DNA of 64,000 nt from Specibacter cremeus (GTDB lineage Bacteria > Actinomycetota > Actinomycetes > Actinomycetales > Micrococcaceae): NCBI RefSeq assembly GCF_003946885.1, contig NZ_RWKQ01000009.1:37553-101552 (forward strand). Direction: 5' to 3'. Shown in pieces: positions 52,086-60,174 of this stretch (position 1 is the stretch's first letter; every line of letters starts with the position of its first letter). The translations under genes and the position numbers were made by a program. A model generated the notes under the pieces. It worked only from the letters and a program-made list of their open reading frames with translations. It was not told the DNA's origin and did no database searches.

Positions 52086-54815
52086 CTAGGGATCCTGCAG
52101 GTTTTCAAGTTCCTGGCGGGATGTGATCCCCAGTTTGGCGAAGATCTGGTAGAGGTGCCCCTCAACGGTGCGCACCGAGACGCCGATCCGTTCGGCAATG
52201 GCGCGGTTGCCGAGCCCGCGTTCGGCCAGCCTGGCGACCTGGATCTCGCGTTGCGTGAGCCGCCCCCCCTCGGTGCCGGGCGTCAGCGGCAGCACCACCA
52301 CCCGCGCCCTGAGCCGGTCCAGCCGGTCCTGTGCCTCCCGGCCGAGCCGCTTGTTGCCCGCCTCCCGGGCCAGGTCCAGCGCCGTGACCGCGCACCGGGA
52401 TTCGACGGCGAGCAGTTCCAACCGCCCCGCGATCCGCGCGGCCTCCAGCGCCGGCTTGGGGTCGCGGGTGCGGATGCTGCGGGCCAGCAGCACGTTGACG
52501 TCCGCCATCGGCCCCTGCCGGCGCAGCGACGTCTCCTCCAACTGGGCCAGTTCCTTCGCGCCGGCGTGGATGGTGGCCCCGAACAGCGACATCGACGCCG
52601 TGGCCACGCGCCCTGCCGCGATGTCCTCCTGCGCCGAATCCAGCAGGGCGCGCACAGCCGCGGGGTGATCGAGCCAGCGCAGGGCCATTTGCTGGAAGAA
52701 CGATGAAATGGCCCGGTTGACCCACGCGGTGGGCGCGGTCTGCCGCTCGGCCAGGGCCAGATAGGACATGGCCGCATCCTCGTCGTGGATCTGCGCATGC
52801 GCAAACGCCAGCCCGGTGTAGGCCAGACGCATGAAGTTGCTGGTCTCGCGGACCTCCAACTGGGCCGCCGCGGCCAGCAGCACCTCGACGGCGGCCGCGC
52901 CGCGGCCCGCATAGGTATGCGCGATCCCGAGCGCCAACTCGACCACGCCGCCACGGTACTGGGACGTGTACGGCAAGTTGGTGAGCACATCCGCCAGCAG
53001 GTCGACGCACGCCCGCCACTGCCCCGTCCAGATCAGGCCAAGGACCAGGCCCTCGTTGTAATAGTCCTCCCGGCCCAGATGCACACCCCGGCCGGTGACC
53101 TCCGCCGCCACCCGGCGGGCAAGTTCGATTGCCTCAAGTTCGCGGCCCAGCACCGCCCGGCACACCACGAGCATGCTGGCACAGTTCAGCCGGAACCCCT
53201 CGTCGCCGATGAAGCGCGCGCCCTCCTCCAACTCGTCGACGATTTCAGCGAACCGGCCCAGGTGCAGCATCAACTCACAATGTGCCAGCCGCAGGTGCCG
53301 GCGCGCCGCGGCGCCGTCCGGCTCGGTCCGTCCCGTGCCGGCACGGACAAGCCGGGTTTCCGCCGCCGCGAGGACAGCCGGAATCCGGTCGTAGCCGCCG
53401 GGCACCCACAGCAGGGCACTGCACAGCGAGGCGGCCCAGGCGGCCCCGTCGGCCAGCGACGCCCGGGCCAGGTCCTCCGGCGAGACGGCCTCGAGTTCGT
53501 GCACGGCCCGCTCGTAGTCGGCCATGATGTTGTAGGCCCTGCCGCGTTCATGCACGGCCCCCAACCACAGGTCGCTCTCACGCGGAACCCTGGCCACACA
53601 CCGCAGGGCGAGCAGCGGGTCGATCCGGAAATTCGCCATCCGTGCGGCGGCCAGCGCGAATTCGGGCTCCATCGGCAGTCCGGCGTCATGGGCCCATGCC
53701 GCCAGGGCGAGCGTATCGGGGACATCCAACGAGGTTTCCGAGGCTGCCGTGTGTTCGGTGATGTCCCGGAACAACGCAACCTTGCGCGCCGGGTCCAGCC
53801 AGCCGCGCACGATCTCCGCAAGATGACGTTCCCGCAGCGACACGACCTGCCGGCCCTGCTCGCTCACGTTCAGGTAGCCGCGTTCCTCCAGGGCGGACAT
53901 GGTCTCGGCGCCCAACACGGAAAGCACCAGGGACAGGGGCGCCCGTTGCATGAGCGCCATCTTCTCCACGCCGAGGCGAACGACCTCGGTTTCACGTGAC
54001 AACCGGCTGCGCACGATCTGGGTCAGCGCACTGGCGGACGTGAGGTTGATCGGCCCGTTGATGACCCAACGGTCCAGGTGCTGGCTGAGGTTGCCATTGG
54101 CGACCAGCTCGTTGAACACGGCGTGCACCACCAACGGGTTGCCGCCGGTGGCCTCAAACAGTGCCGTCAGGGCGGATTCCGTCGGGGGGGATGTGGTGGC
54201 TGCACGCAGCAAGGTGCCCACCTCGGCACGCGTGAAGTTCGCCAACCGGCGTACGTCCAGCAGGCCGTCCCGCACCAGCCAGACAAGGTCTTCGGGCAGG
54301 TCCGAGGCGTCCCTGGCCAGGACCAGCAGGCGGGCGCTGCGGCTCATGAGCAGGTGCATCACGACGCCCATGCTCATGGTGTCGATGGAGGGCAGGTCGT
54401 CGAGGACGAGCAGGACGTCCCGGTCCGCGGCTTCCGCTCGCAGGAGATCTGCGATGCCGTGGATGGTGCCCACGGCCGACTCGGCCGCGGCGGCGGGCAG
54501 CCGCGCCATGAGCAGGGACAGAGCCCCGTACGGCACGGTGGTCTCGAGCGGGCTGCCGAAGAGCCGTACGACGTGGGCGTCGGCAAGGTGTGCGGCCACC
54601 TGGTGGGCCATGGTGGACTTGCCCACGCCGGGCGGACCGATCAGTGCGGCGCCGTACATCTTCGGGTCCGCGAGGACGGCCGCGACGGCGGCCACGACAT
54701 CCTGCCGGACATGGGACGACCATGCGTGCCGTTCCTCGGCACCCAAGGGCCTGCGCCCAGAAATCCTGCTACGCCCCATCCCCAATCGAGAAGGCGCGAT
54801 CATTTCATGCGTCAT
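52086..54815 (-). CDS. large LuxR-family (LAL-type) transcriptional regulator
   Basis: A 909-residue LAL regulator. Walker A is intact (IGPPGVGKSTMA, residues 59-70), Walker B is LLVLDDLPSID, then a long TPR-like region and a C-terminal HTH: LTQREIQVARLAERGLGNRAIAE, SVRTVEGHLYQIFAKLGITSR. Its HTH shares most key positions with the downstream LAL protein, so the pair probably arose by duplication. The ATG at 54815 has AGAGGT 8 nt upstream. A clear promoter precedes it, with a dyad over the -35 region. Its target may be the polysaccharide operon next to it; that is inference from position. Confidence 0.9.
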   Translation of the reverse strand: MTHEMIAPSRLGMGRSRISGRRPLGAEERHAWSSHVRQDVVAAVAAVLADPKMYGAALIGPPGVGKSTMAHQVAAHLADAHVVRLFGSPLETTVPYGALSLLMARLPAAAAESAVGTIHGIADLLRAEAADRDVLLVLDDLPSIDTMSMGVVMHLLMSRSARLLVLARDASDLPEDLVWLVRDGLLDVRRLANFTRAEVGTLLRAATTSPPTESALTALFEATGGNPLVVHAVFNELVANGNLSQHLDRWVINGPINLTSASALTQIVRSRLSRETEVVRLGVEKMALMQRAPLSLVLSVLGAETMSALEERGYLNVSEQGRQVVSLRERHLAEIVRGWLDPARKVALFRDITEHTAASETSLDVPDTLALAAWAHDAGLPMEPEFALAAARMANFRIDPLLALRCVARVPRESDLWLGAVHERGRAYNIMADYERAVHELEAVSPEDLARASLADGAAWAASLCSALLWVPGGYDRIPAVLAAAETRLVRAGTGRTEPDGAAARRHLRLAHCELMLHLGRFAEIVDELEEGARFIGDEGFRLNCASMLVVCRAVLGRELEAIELARRVAAEVTGRGVHLGREDYYNEGLVLGLIWTGQWRACVDLLADVLTNLPYTSQYRGGVVELALGIAHTYAGRGAAAVEVLLAAAAQLEVRETSNFMRLAYTGLAFAHAQIHDEDAAMSYLALAERQTAPTAWVNRAISSFFQQMALRWLDHPAAVRALLDSAQEDIAAGRVATASMSLFGATIHAGAKELAQLEETSLRRQGPMADVNVLLARSIRTRDPKPALEAARIAGRLELLAVESRCAVTALDLAREAGNKRLGREAQDRLDRLRARVVVLPLTPGTEGGRLTQREIQVARLAERGLGNRAIAERIGVSVRTVEGHLYQIFAKLGITSRQELENLQDP

Positions 54816-54890
54816 GATCTGAGACCTCTACACCCGCGTATTCCCCCCCGGACGCCTTCGGTTAAGGATCCGGGACCGCGAATAATTGAG

Positions 54891-54919
54891 AGTGTAACAG
54901 CGAAAACCCCGGAACTGAA
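54891..54919 (-). promoter_or_regulatory. sigma-70-like promoter of the LAL operon
   Basis: A -35 TTCAGT (54914-54919) and a -10 TACACT (54891-54896) are separated by 17 nt on the minus strand. Transcription would start near 54884, giving a ~70-nt leader. The match is good for an actinobacterial promoter. Confidence 0.55.
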
Positions 54920-54928
54920 CGGTTTTCG
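54901..54928. promoter_or_regulatory. 8-bp dyad over the LAL promoter (operator candidate)
   Basis: CGAAAACC (54901-54908) and GGTTTTCG (54921-54928) are perfect inverted arms with a 12-nt gap. They bracket the -35 hexamer (54914-54919), so a bound protein would compete with RNA polymerase. Autoregulation is possible. Confidence 0.5.
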
Positions 54929-54946
54929 CCAATGCGCCCGTAACGT

Positions 54947-55528
54947 CTAGCGCACGCCGTGGAACCTTTGCTGGGCGGCGAGCAGGCCATCCGAGACGAG
55001 CAGCTCGACCGCGTCGGCCGACGCATCGACCAGGAACGGCAGGATCTTCGCCTCGGCGGTGCTGAAGTCCTTCAGCACGTGGTCGGCGGCTTCCGCCCGG
55101 CCGGGCGGGCGTCCCACGCCCGCCCGCACGCGGTAATAGTCCTTCGTGCCCAGCGTCCGGGAGATGTCACGCAGGCCGTTGTGCCCGCCCTCGCCGCCGC
55201 CCTGCTTGAGCCGGATGGTGTCGAACGGGACGTCGATCTCGTCGTGCACCACTATCACGTGGTCGGCGGCGACGTCGAAGAATTTGGCGAGCGCCGCCGT
55301 CGGACCGCCGGAGAGGTTCATGAACGTCTGCGACTTGGCCAGGATGAGTTTCGGGCCGCCGATGCCGAGCCGGCCCTCGGCCACGAGCGCGCGCGCCTTG
55401 TGCGTCTTGAACGACGCGCCGATCCGTTGCGCGAGTTCCTCGACCACCATGTAGCCGATATTGTGCCGGTTGCGACTGTAGCCGGGCCCGGGGTTCCCGA
55501 GCCCGACCACAAGCCAGGTGTCTGCCAT
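54947..55528 (-). CDS. pth: peptidyl-tRNA hydrolase
   Basis: A 193-residue Pth, which releases peptidyl-tRNAs from stalled translation. Motifs are complete: VVGLGNPGPGYSRNRHNIGYM (with the catalytic His), KSQTFMNLSGG, VVHDEIDVPF, GGGEGGHNGLRDI and VGVGRPPGR-like RAGVGRPPGR. It follows rplY by 10 bp, a standard rplY-pth pair. The ATG at 55528 fits the family N-terminus. Confidence 0.96.
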   Translation of the reverse strand: MADTWLVVGLGNPGPGYSRNRHNIGYMVVEELAQRIGASFKTHKARALVAEGRLGIGGPKLILAKSQTFMNLSGGPTAALAKFFDVAADHVIVVHDEIDVPFDTIRLKQGGGEGGHNGLRDISRTLGTKDYYRVRAGVGRPPGRAEAADHVLKDFSTAEAKILPFLVDASADAVELLVSDGLLAAQQRFHGVR

Positions 55529-55538
55529 GGGGAGGTGG

Positions 55539-56141
55539 CTACTCCGCGGCGGGTTCGGCGGCCGGGGCGGCCGGGGCCGCGGCTTCCTCTTCCTCGGCCG
55601 CGGCGGCGGCCGGGGCGGTCAGGTGCACGATCAGCATGTCGGGGTCCGTGAGCAGCTCGACGTTGGCCGGCAGCACCAGCGCGGCGGCATGCACGTGCTG
55701 ACCGTCGCCCAAGCCCTCGATGCTGACCTCGATGTGGGCCGGCAGGTGGGTCGCGTCGGCGGACAGCGAGACGACGACTTCCTCCTGGTTGGCGATGATG
55801 CCGGGTGCCGGCTCGCCCACGACGACGACGGGCACGTCGACGACGACCTTCTCGCCCTTCTGGACGGTCAGCAGGTCGATGTGCTCGATGATCTGCAGGA
55901 CCGGGTCGCGCTGGATGTCCTTGACCAGGGCCAGGTGCTCCGCGCCGTCGACGTCCAGCGTCAGCAGGGCATTGGCGGCGCGCACGGCGCGGACCGTCAA
56001 CCGCTCGGGCAGCAGGATGTGCAGCGGGTCGGCGCCGTGGCCGTAGACGACGGCGGGGATCTGGTGGGCGCGGCGGGCGCGGCGGGCGGCGCCCTTGCCG
56101 AACTCGGTGCGGACTTCGGCGGTGAGCTTGTGCTCGGACAT
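55539..56141 (-). CDS. rplY: 50S ribosomal protein bL25 (Ctc form)
   Basis: A 200-residue protein with the general stress/CTC form of bL25: an N-terminal 5S rRNA-binding domain (HKLTAEVRTEFGKGAARRARR, IPAVVYGHGADPLHI) and the longer C-terminal domain (GEKVVVDVPVVVVGEPAPG). It ends in a low-complexity Ala/Glu tail. The ATG at 56141 has AAGGAGGA upstream; a reading to 56195 adds 18 unconserved residues. It is followed by pth in the usual order. Confidence 0.95.
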   Translation of the reverse strand: MSEHKLTAEVRTEFGKGAARRARRAHQIPAVVYGHGADPLHILLPERLTVRAVRAANALLTLDVDGAEHLALVKDIQRDPVLQIIEHIDLLTVQKGEKVVVDVPVVVVGEPAPGIIANQEEVVVSLSADATHLPAHIEVSIEGLGDGQHVHAAALVLPANVELLTDPDMLIVHLTAPAAAAAEEEEAAAPAAPAAEPAAE

Positions 56142-56242
56142 GGGTGTCCTCCTTCGGTTGGTGGTGACGAATGTGCTCTGGAGCGGCCTGCACATGGTCC
56201 GTCACCCGAAGGAGACTAGAACAGCCAGACCCAGTCGATCAC

Positions 56243-56258
56243 GGAACGCGTGCGTTCC
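56243..56258. promoter_or_regulatory. 16-bp palindrome upstream of rplY
   Basis: GGAACGCGTGCGTTCC has perfect 7-bp arms with a 2-nt centre. It lies ~100 bp before the rplY start, between the REP-type hairpin and the gene. It may be an operator or leader stem. Apart from this and the hairpin at 56297-56349, nothing is seen in 56142-56350. Confidence 0.35.
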
Positions 56259-56296
56259 CTCGCCAAGGTGTACCGGTCAAGTTTAGCAGTGCCCGG

Positions 56297-56349
56297 CCGG
56301 TGGTTGAGCTTGTCGAAACCCCGGTGGTTTCGACAAGCTCAACCACCGG
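56297..56349. repeat. interspersed repeat as a perfect hairpin after prs
   Basis: Two 24-bp arms (56297-56320, 56326-56349) are perfect inverted copies around a 5-nt loop and consist of the repeat core CCGGTGGTTGAGCTTGTCGA. The stem begins 2 bp after the prs stop codon, so it very likely protects or ends the prs transcript. Confidence 0.85.
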
Positions 56350-56350
56350 T

Positions 56351-57331
56351 TCAGGAGTTTCCGTCGAACAGGCTCGTCACGGAACCGTCCTCGAACACTT
56401 CCTTGATGGCCCGGGCGATCAACGGGGCGATCGACAGCACCGTCAACGTGTCGAAGCGCTTGGCGGCCGGGATCGGCAGCGTGTTGGTGACCACCACCTC
56501 GCGGGCGCCGGACTCGGCCAGCGTGCGGGCGGCCGGGTCGGAGAAGACGGCGTGCGTGGCGGCGATGATGACATCCTTGGCACCGGCCTCCTTGAGCACG
56601 CGCACGGCGCCGGCGATGGTTCCGCCGGTGTCGATCATGTCGTCGATCAGCACGCACGTGCGGCCCTCGACGCGGCCGACGACCGTCTTGGACACGGCCT
56701 GGTTGGGCACGGTCAGGTCGCGGCTCTTGTGCACGAACGCCAGCGGGGCACCGCCGAGCCGGTCCGCCCACTGTTCGGCCACGCGCACGCGGCCGGTGTC
56801 CGGGGAGACGACCGTGACCGGCTCGTTGCCCACCCGGGTGCGGATGTAGTCGGCGAGCAGCGGGATGGCGAACAGGTGGTCGACGGGGCCGTCGAAGAAG
56901 CCCTGGATCTGGGCGGTGTGCAGGTCCACGCTCATGATCCGGTCGGCCCCGGCCGTCTTGTACAGGTCCGCGACGAGGCGGGCCGAGATCGGCTCGCGGC
57001 CGCGGCCCTTCTTGTCCTGCCGGGCATACGGGTAGAACGGCGACACGACGGTGATGCGGCGGGCGGAGGCGCGCTTCATCGAGTCGACCATGATCAGCTG
57101 CTCCATGAGCCAGTTGTTCAACGGCGCCGGGTGGGCCTGGATGATGAACACGTCCTTGCCGCGCACGCTCTCCCCCGAGCGAACGTAGATCTCCCCGTTG
57201 GCGAAGTCGTATGCGGAGAGCGGCAGCAGTTCCGTGTCCAGCGTACGTGCCACCTCCTCCGCGAGTTCGGGGTGCGCGCGGCCGGTCGCCAACACCAGTT
57301 TCTTGTCGACGTTGTGGCTCAGTTCGCTCAT
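56351..57331 (-). CDS. prs: ribose-phosphate pyrophosphokinase
   Basis: A 326-residue PRPP synthase, which makes the precursor for nucleotides, histidine and tryptophan. Motifs: FANGEIYVR, PAPLNNWLMEQLIMVDSMKRASA, YPYARQDKKGRGREPISA, VDLHTAQIQGFFDGPVD and the PRPP-binding CVLIDDMIDTGGTI. It lies 31 bp downstream of glmU; glmU-prs-rplY-pth is a conserved order in actinobacteria. A 24-bp repeat hairpin follows the stop codon. Confidence 0.97.
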   Translation of the reverse strand: MSELSHNVDKKLVLATGRAHPELAEEVARTLDTELLPLSAYDFANGEIYVRSGESVRGKDVFIIQAHPAPLNNWLMEQLIMVDSMKRASARRITVVSPFYPYARQDKKGRGREPISARLVADLYKTAGADRIMSVDLHTAQIQGFFDGPVDHLFAIPLLADYIRTRVGNEPVTVVSPDTGRVRVAEQWADRLGGAPLAFVHKSRDLTVPNQAVSKTVVGRVEGRTCVLIDDMIDTGGTIAGAVRVLKEAGAKDVIIAATHAVFSDPAARTLAESGAREVVVTNTLPIPAAKRFDTLTVLSIAPLIARAIKEVFEDGSVTSLFDGNS

Positions 57332-57362
57332 GTGATCACTTTCTCGCGGGGGTGGATCTGCT

Positions 57363-58829
57363 TCAGTCTTGGTCGGCGTTCGCCGCGGCTGATTTTCCCG
57401 CTGCGGCGGAGGACACGCTTCCGGGCCGGTTGGCGACCGTCCAGCCCTCCGAGTTGCGCTGCGGGGCCACGGTGAGCGTCAGCGCCCCGGCCGGCACGTC
57501 CTTGCGGATGATGGCGCCGGCGCCGGAGTAGGCGCCGTCGCCGACCGTCACCGGGGCGACGAACACGGTGTTCGAGCCGGTCCGCACGCCGGAGCCGATG
57601 ATCGTGCGGTGCTTGTTCACGCCGTCGTAGTTGGCCGTGATGTTGCCGCAGCCGATGTTCGTGTCCTCGCCGATCTCGGCGTCGCCGGCGTAGCCGAGGT
57701 GGGAGAGCTTGGAGCCGCGGCCTACGCGTACGTTCTTGGTCTCGTAGAACGCGCCGATCTTGCCGTCGGCGCCGAGCACGGTGCCCGGACGCAGGTACGT
57801 GAACGGGCCCACGTGCGCGCCCTCGCCGATGACGGCGCCGGAGCCGTGCGTGCGGGTCACCTCGGCGGCAGTGCCGATCTGGACGTCGGTGAGCGTCGAG
57901 TCGGGCCCGACGACGGCGTCACGCGCCACGGTCGTGGCGCCATGCAGTTGGGTGCCGGGCAGGATGGTGGCGTCCGGTTCGAGCGTGACCGTGGCATCGA
58001 TCCACGTCGTCGCCGGGTCGACGACCGTGACGCCGGCGCGCATCCAGCCCTCGACGATGCGCCGGTTGTGCTCGGCGCCGAGCGCGGCGAGCTGGACCCT
58101 GTCATTGGCGCCCTCGACCTGCCACCGGTCGTCCGTGACGACCGCGGCGACGCGGCCGCCGTCGTTCCTGGCCAACCCGAGGACGTCGGTGAGGTACATC
58201 TCGCCCTGGTTGTTGTCCGTGGTGACACGGGCCAGCGCGGTGCGCAGCACGGCGGCGTCAAACGCATAGATGCCGGAGTTGATCTCCCGGATGTCCCGTT
58301 CGGCGTCCGTGGCGTCCTTGTGTTCGCGAATGCCCAGGACGGTGCCGTCGGCGTCGCGCAGGATGCGGCCGTAGCCGGCGGCGTCGTCAAGCACGGCCGT
58401 CAGGACGGTGACCGCGTTCTTGTCCGTGACATGCGCTTCAACCAGTTCGGCCAGCAGCCCGGTGGTGAGCAACGGCACGTCGCCGTAGGTGACGACGACT
58501 GTTCCAGTCACCGGGGCCTGGGCGTCCAGTTCCCCAAGGGCGACCTGGACGGCGCGGCCGGTGCCGGGCGTCGCATCCTGGTCGACGACCAGCACCTCGG
58601 GATCCAGTGCGCCGATGTGGGCGGCGACGCGGTCGCGCTCAAAGCGGACGACGGCGGCGAGCCGCTCCGGTTCGAGGCCGCGGGCGGCGGCCAGCGCGTG
58701 CCCGATCATGGACAGCCCACCCAGTTCGTGCATGATCTTCGGCGTCCGGGACTTCATCCGGGTGCCCTCGCCGGCGGCTAGGACGATGACGGCTGCGGGA
58801 CGGGATGAGCTGGTGCCTGGAAGACTCAC
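57363..58829 (-). CDS. glmU: bifunctional GlmU (UDP-GlcNAc synthesis)
   Basis: A 488-residue GlmU with an N-terminal uridylyltransferase (VIVLAAGEGTRMKSRTPKIMHELGG, VVVTYGDVPLL, EINSGIYAFDA) and a C-terminal left-handed beta-helix acetyltransferase (YLRPGTVLGADGKIGAFYETKNV, HLGYAGDAEIGEDTNIGCGNI). It makes UDP-GlcNAc for peptidoglycan and polysaccharides. I chose the GTG at 58829 because earlier codons overlap the tRNA-Gln region; ATG 58883 is possible. It precedes prs. Confidence 0.94.
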   Translation of the reverse strand: MSLPGTSSSRPAAVIVLAAGEGTRMKSRTPKIMHELGGLSMIGHALAAARGLEPERLAAVVRFERDRVAAHIGALDPEVLVVDQDATPGTGRAVQVALGELDAQAPVTGTVVVTYGDVPLLTTGLLAELVEAHVTDKNAVTVLTAVLDDAAGYGRILRDADGTVLGIREHKDATDAERDIREINSGIYAFDAAVLRTALARVTTDNNQGEMYLTDVLGLARNDGGRVAAVVTDDRWQVEGANDRVQLAALGAEHNRRIVEGWMRAGVTVVDPATTWIDATVTLEPDATILPGTQLHGATTVARDAVVGPDSTLTDVQIGTAAEVTRTHGSGAVIGEGAHVGPFTYLRPGTVLGADGKIGAFYETKNVRVGRGSKLSHLGYAGDAEIGEDTNIGCGNITANYDGVNKHRTIIGSGVRTGSNTVFVAPVTVGDGAYSGAGAIIRKDVPAGALTLTVAPQRNSEGWTVANRPGSVSSAAAGKSAAANADQD

Positions 58830-58933
58830 GTGCGGGGCACTCCTCTGGTGGGGCTGGGGATCCGTGACGGGAAACAAGTCCATGCTACCTGCTGAACGTC
58901 GGGGAATTTTTGTGCCGGCACGGGGTCGGAGGG

Positions 58934-59005
58934 TTCCGCCCATAGGATTCGAACCTATACTCCGCAGCTCCAAAGGCTGGGGTGCTGCCGTTACACCAGG
59001 GCGGA
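58934..59005 (-). tRNA. tRNA-Gln (anticodon TTG)
   Basis: A 72-nt tRNA on the minus strand. The 7-bp acceptor stem is TCCGCCC/GGGCGGA with discriminator A; the T-arm TATAGGTTCGAATCCTATG is standard. The anticodon loop is CTTTGGA, giving anticodon TTG for glutamine. No CCA is encoded. Confidence 0.93.
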
Positions 59006-59088
59006 CCGTGAGGCGCGTCGCGCCCACGAGAATCTAGTTTGCCACGGGCGACGCGGGTTGCGCGACTCGGCGCCGCCCTGGCAGCCGT

Positions 59089-59162
59089 TCCGCGCAACGT
59101 ATGGGGCTATATCGTGCGCAGGAGACCCGGGTGCGCACCATACGGGGGTCAACGATGCGCAG
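59089..59162. repeat. imperfect direct repeat, left copy (with TGCGCA boxes)
   Basis: A 74-bp element beginning TCCGCGCAAC and containing three TGCGCA boxes plus GCGCACCATACGGGGGT. It overlaps the 3' end of the AbiEi-like gene. A near-identical-layout copy lies at 60091-60163 on the other side of the gene. Confidence 0.65.
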
Positions 59163-59985
59163 AACGGATCGTCTTGAGCGCCGCGGCAATGTCCCGGAGC
59201 ATGACGTCGGGCCGGTACAGGACAGTTTTGCCGCTGAAGTGCAGCGTTGGGACACCCGCGATGACTGCGGCGTTGCCTCGGCGAAGGTCCTCCGCGAACG
59301 CCTCGGCGTTGTTGTGATATGGCTCACCGTCGAATTCGATACCGAGGACGCCCTCGACCAAACCGTCCTGGTGGCCCACTCCGCGGACCTTGGCCTGGCC
59401 CTGGAAGTTGTACCCGGCCGCCCGGATCCGGTAACGGCCAACCGTCTCTATGGGCGACATGGCCTGGGGGTCGATCATGTCGAGGATGCGCCGGGCCCGG
59501 GCATCCCTGCGCCCCGCAAAGGTCTCCCTGAGTTGGCCAATGGAGCACACGTTCTTCACGACGGCGGACTCGAGGATCACCAAGGCCTCGAGGTCCATGC
59601 TGCAGCGTACACAGAGGCGCAGTATGTCGAACAGGTCCATGCTTCCAGACACGCGGTGCACCACGCAGCCCGGGATTGCCCGACCGTGTGCGGCAGCCAC
59701 GTGTATGAGCCGCGGTTCCTGCAAAACCCACAGGCCAAGGTCCGCAACCTTGCTGAGGCAGGTCCGCCGGGCCTGGTTTTCGGCCAGCCGGACATCCAGG
59801 GCCGTGGAGCCGGGCAGCGCGTAGACGCCGCGACCGGCATGTCGAATCCGCCCCGACCCCACGGCGCGCTCAATCTGCCACCGGGAGAACCCACGCGCCA
59901 GGAGGTCCTTGCGGCGAGCCGCACCGCCAAGACGTGCGATCGCGTTGTCCAGCCCTGCCGGGCGCCGTCCCTGCGGAGTGTTCAT
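59149..59985 (-). CDS. AbiEi-like antitoxin domain + DUF559 (Vsr-like) protein
   Basis: A 278-residue protein. Residues ~10-55 match the HTH domain of AbiEi-type antitoxins (AIARLGGAARRKDLLARGFSR, IERAVGSGRIRHAGRGVYAL). The C-terminal ~100 residues are DUF559, a Vsr/PD-(D/E)XK-like fold (GIEFDGEPYHNNAEAF, EDLRRGNAAVIAGVPTLHF). No toxin gene (AbiEii) is next to it, so a complete toxin-antitoxin system is not supported. Such stand-alone genes occur in many scattered copies in actinobacteria. I chose ATG 59985; 60003 is an alternative. It is flanked by imperfect 74-bp direct repeats, suggesting a mobile cassette. Confidence 0.82.
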   Translation of the reverse strand: MNTPQGRRPAGLDNAIARLGGAARRKDLLARGFSRWQIERAVGSGRIRHAGRGVYALPGSTALDVRLAENQARRTCLSKVADLGLWVLQEPRLIHVAAAHGRAIPGCVVHRVSGSMDLFDILRLCVRCSMDLEALVILESAVVKNVCSIGQLRETFAGRRDARARRILDMIDPQAMSPIETVGRYRIRAAGYNFQGQAKVRGVGHQDGLVEGVLGIEFDGEPYHNNAEAFAEDLRRGNAAVIAGVPTLHFSGKTVLYRPDVMLRDIAAALKTIRSAHR

Positions 59986-60090
59986 GGCACCACGATGCGC
60001 CATGTCACCTGGTGGCGGCGGCCCCGACGTCGTGCCTGTGGACCGCGGCGCGTGCAGGCCTCCCTGTGGAGGGTCGGGGCACCCAACCGA

Positions 60091-60163
60091 TCCGCGCAAC
60101 GAATGCCCGCATAGGTTGCGCAGCGGGGCAACATGCGCACGGTACGGGGGTAATCCTGCGCAG
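60091..60163. repeat. imperfect direct repeat, right copy (with TGCGCA boxes)
   Basis: This 73-bp element begins with the same TCCGCGCAAC, has three TGCGCA boxes at nearly the same spacing and GCGCACGGTACGGGGGT in place of the left copy's equivalent. It lies between the AbiEi-like start and the ABC-F stop. Confidence 0.65.
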
Positions 60164-60174
60164 GACGGCCGTGA

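Noticed and set aside
59149..59985. AbiE toxin-antitoxin system
   Set aside because: Only an AbiEi-like HTH with DUF559 is present; no AbiEii nucleotidyltransferase toxin is adjacent.
59101..60114. Rightward 337-codon frame opposite the AbiEi-like gene
   Set aside because: No recognisable domain, while the leftward frame shows two known domains.
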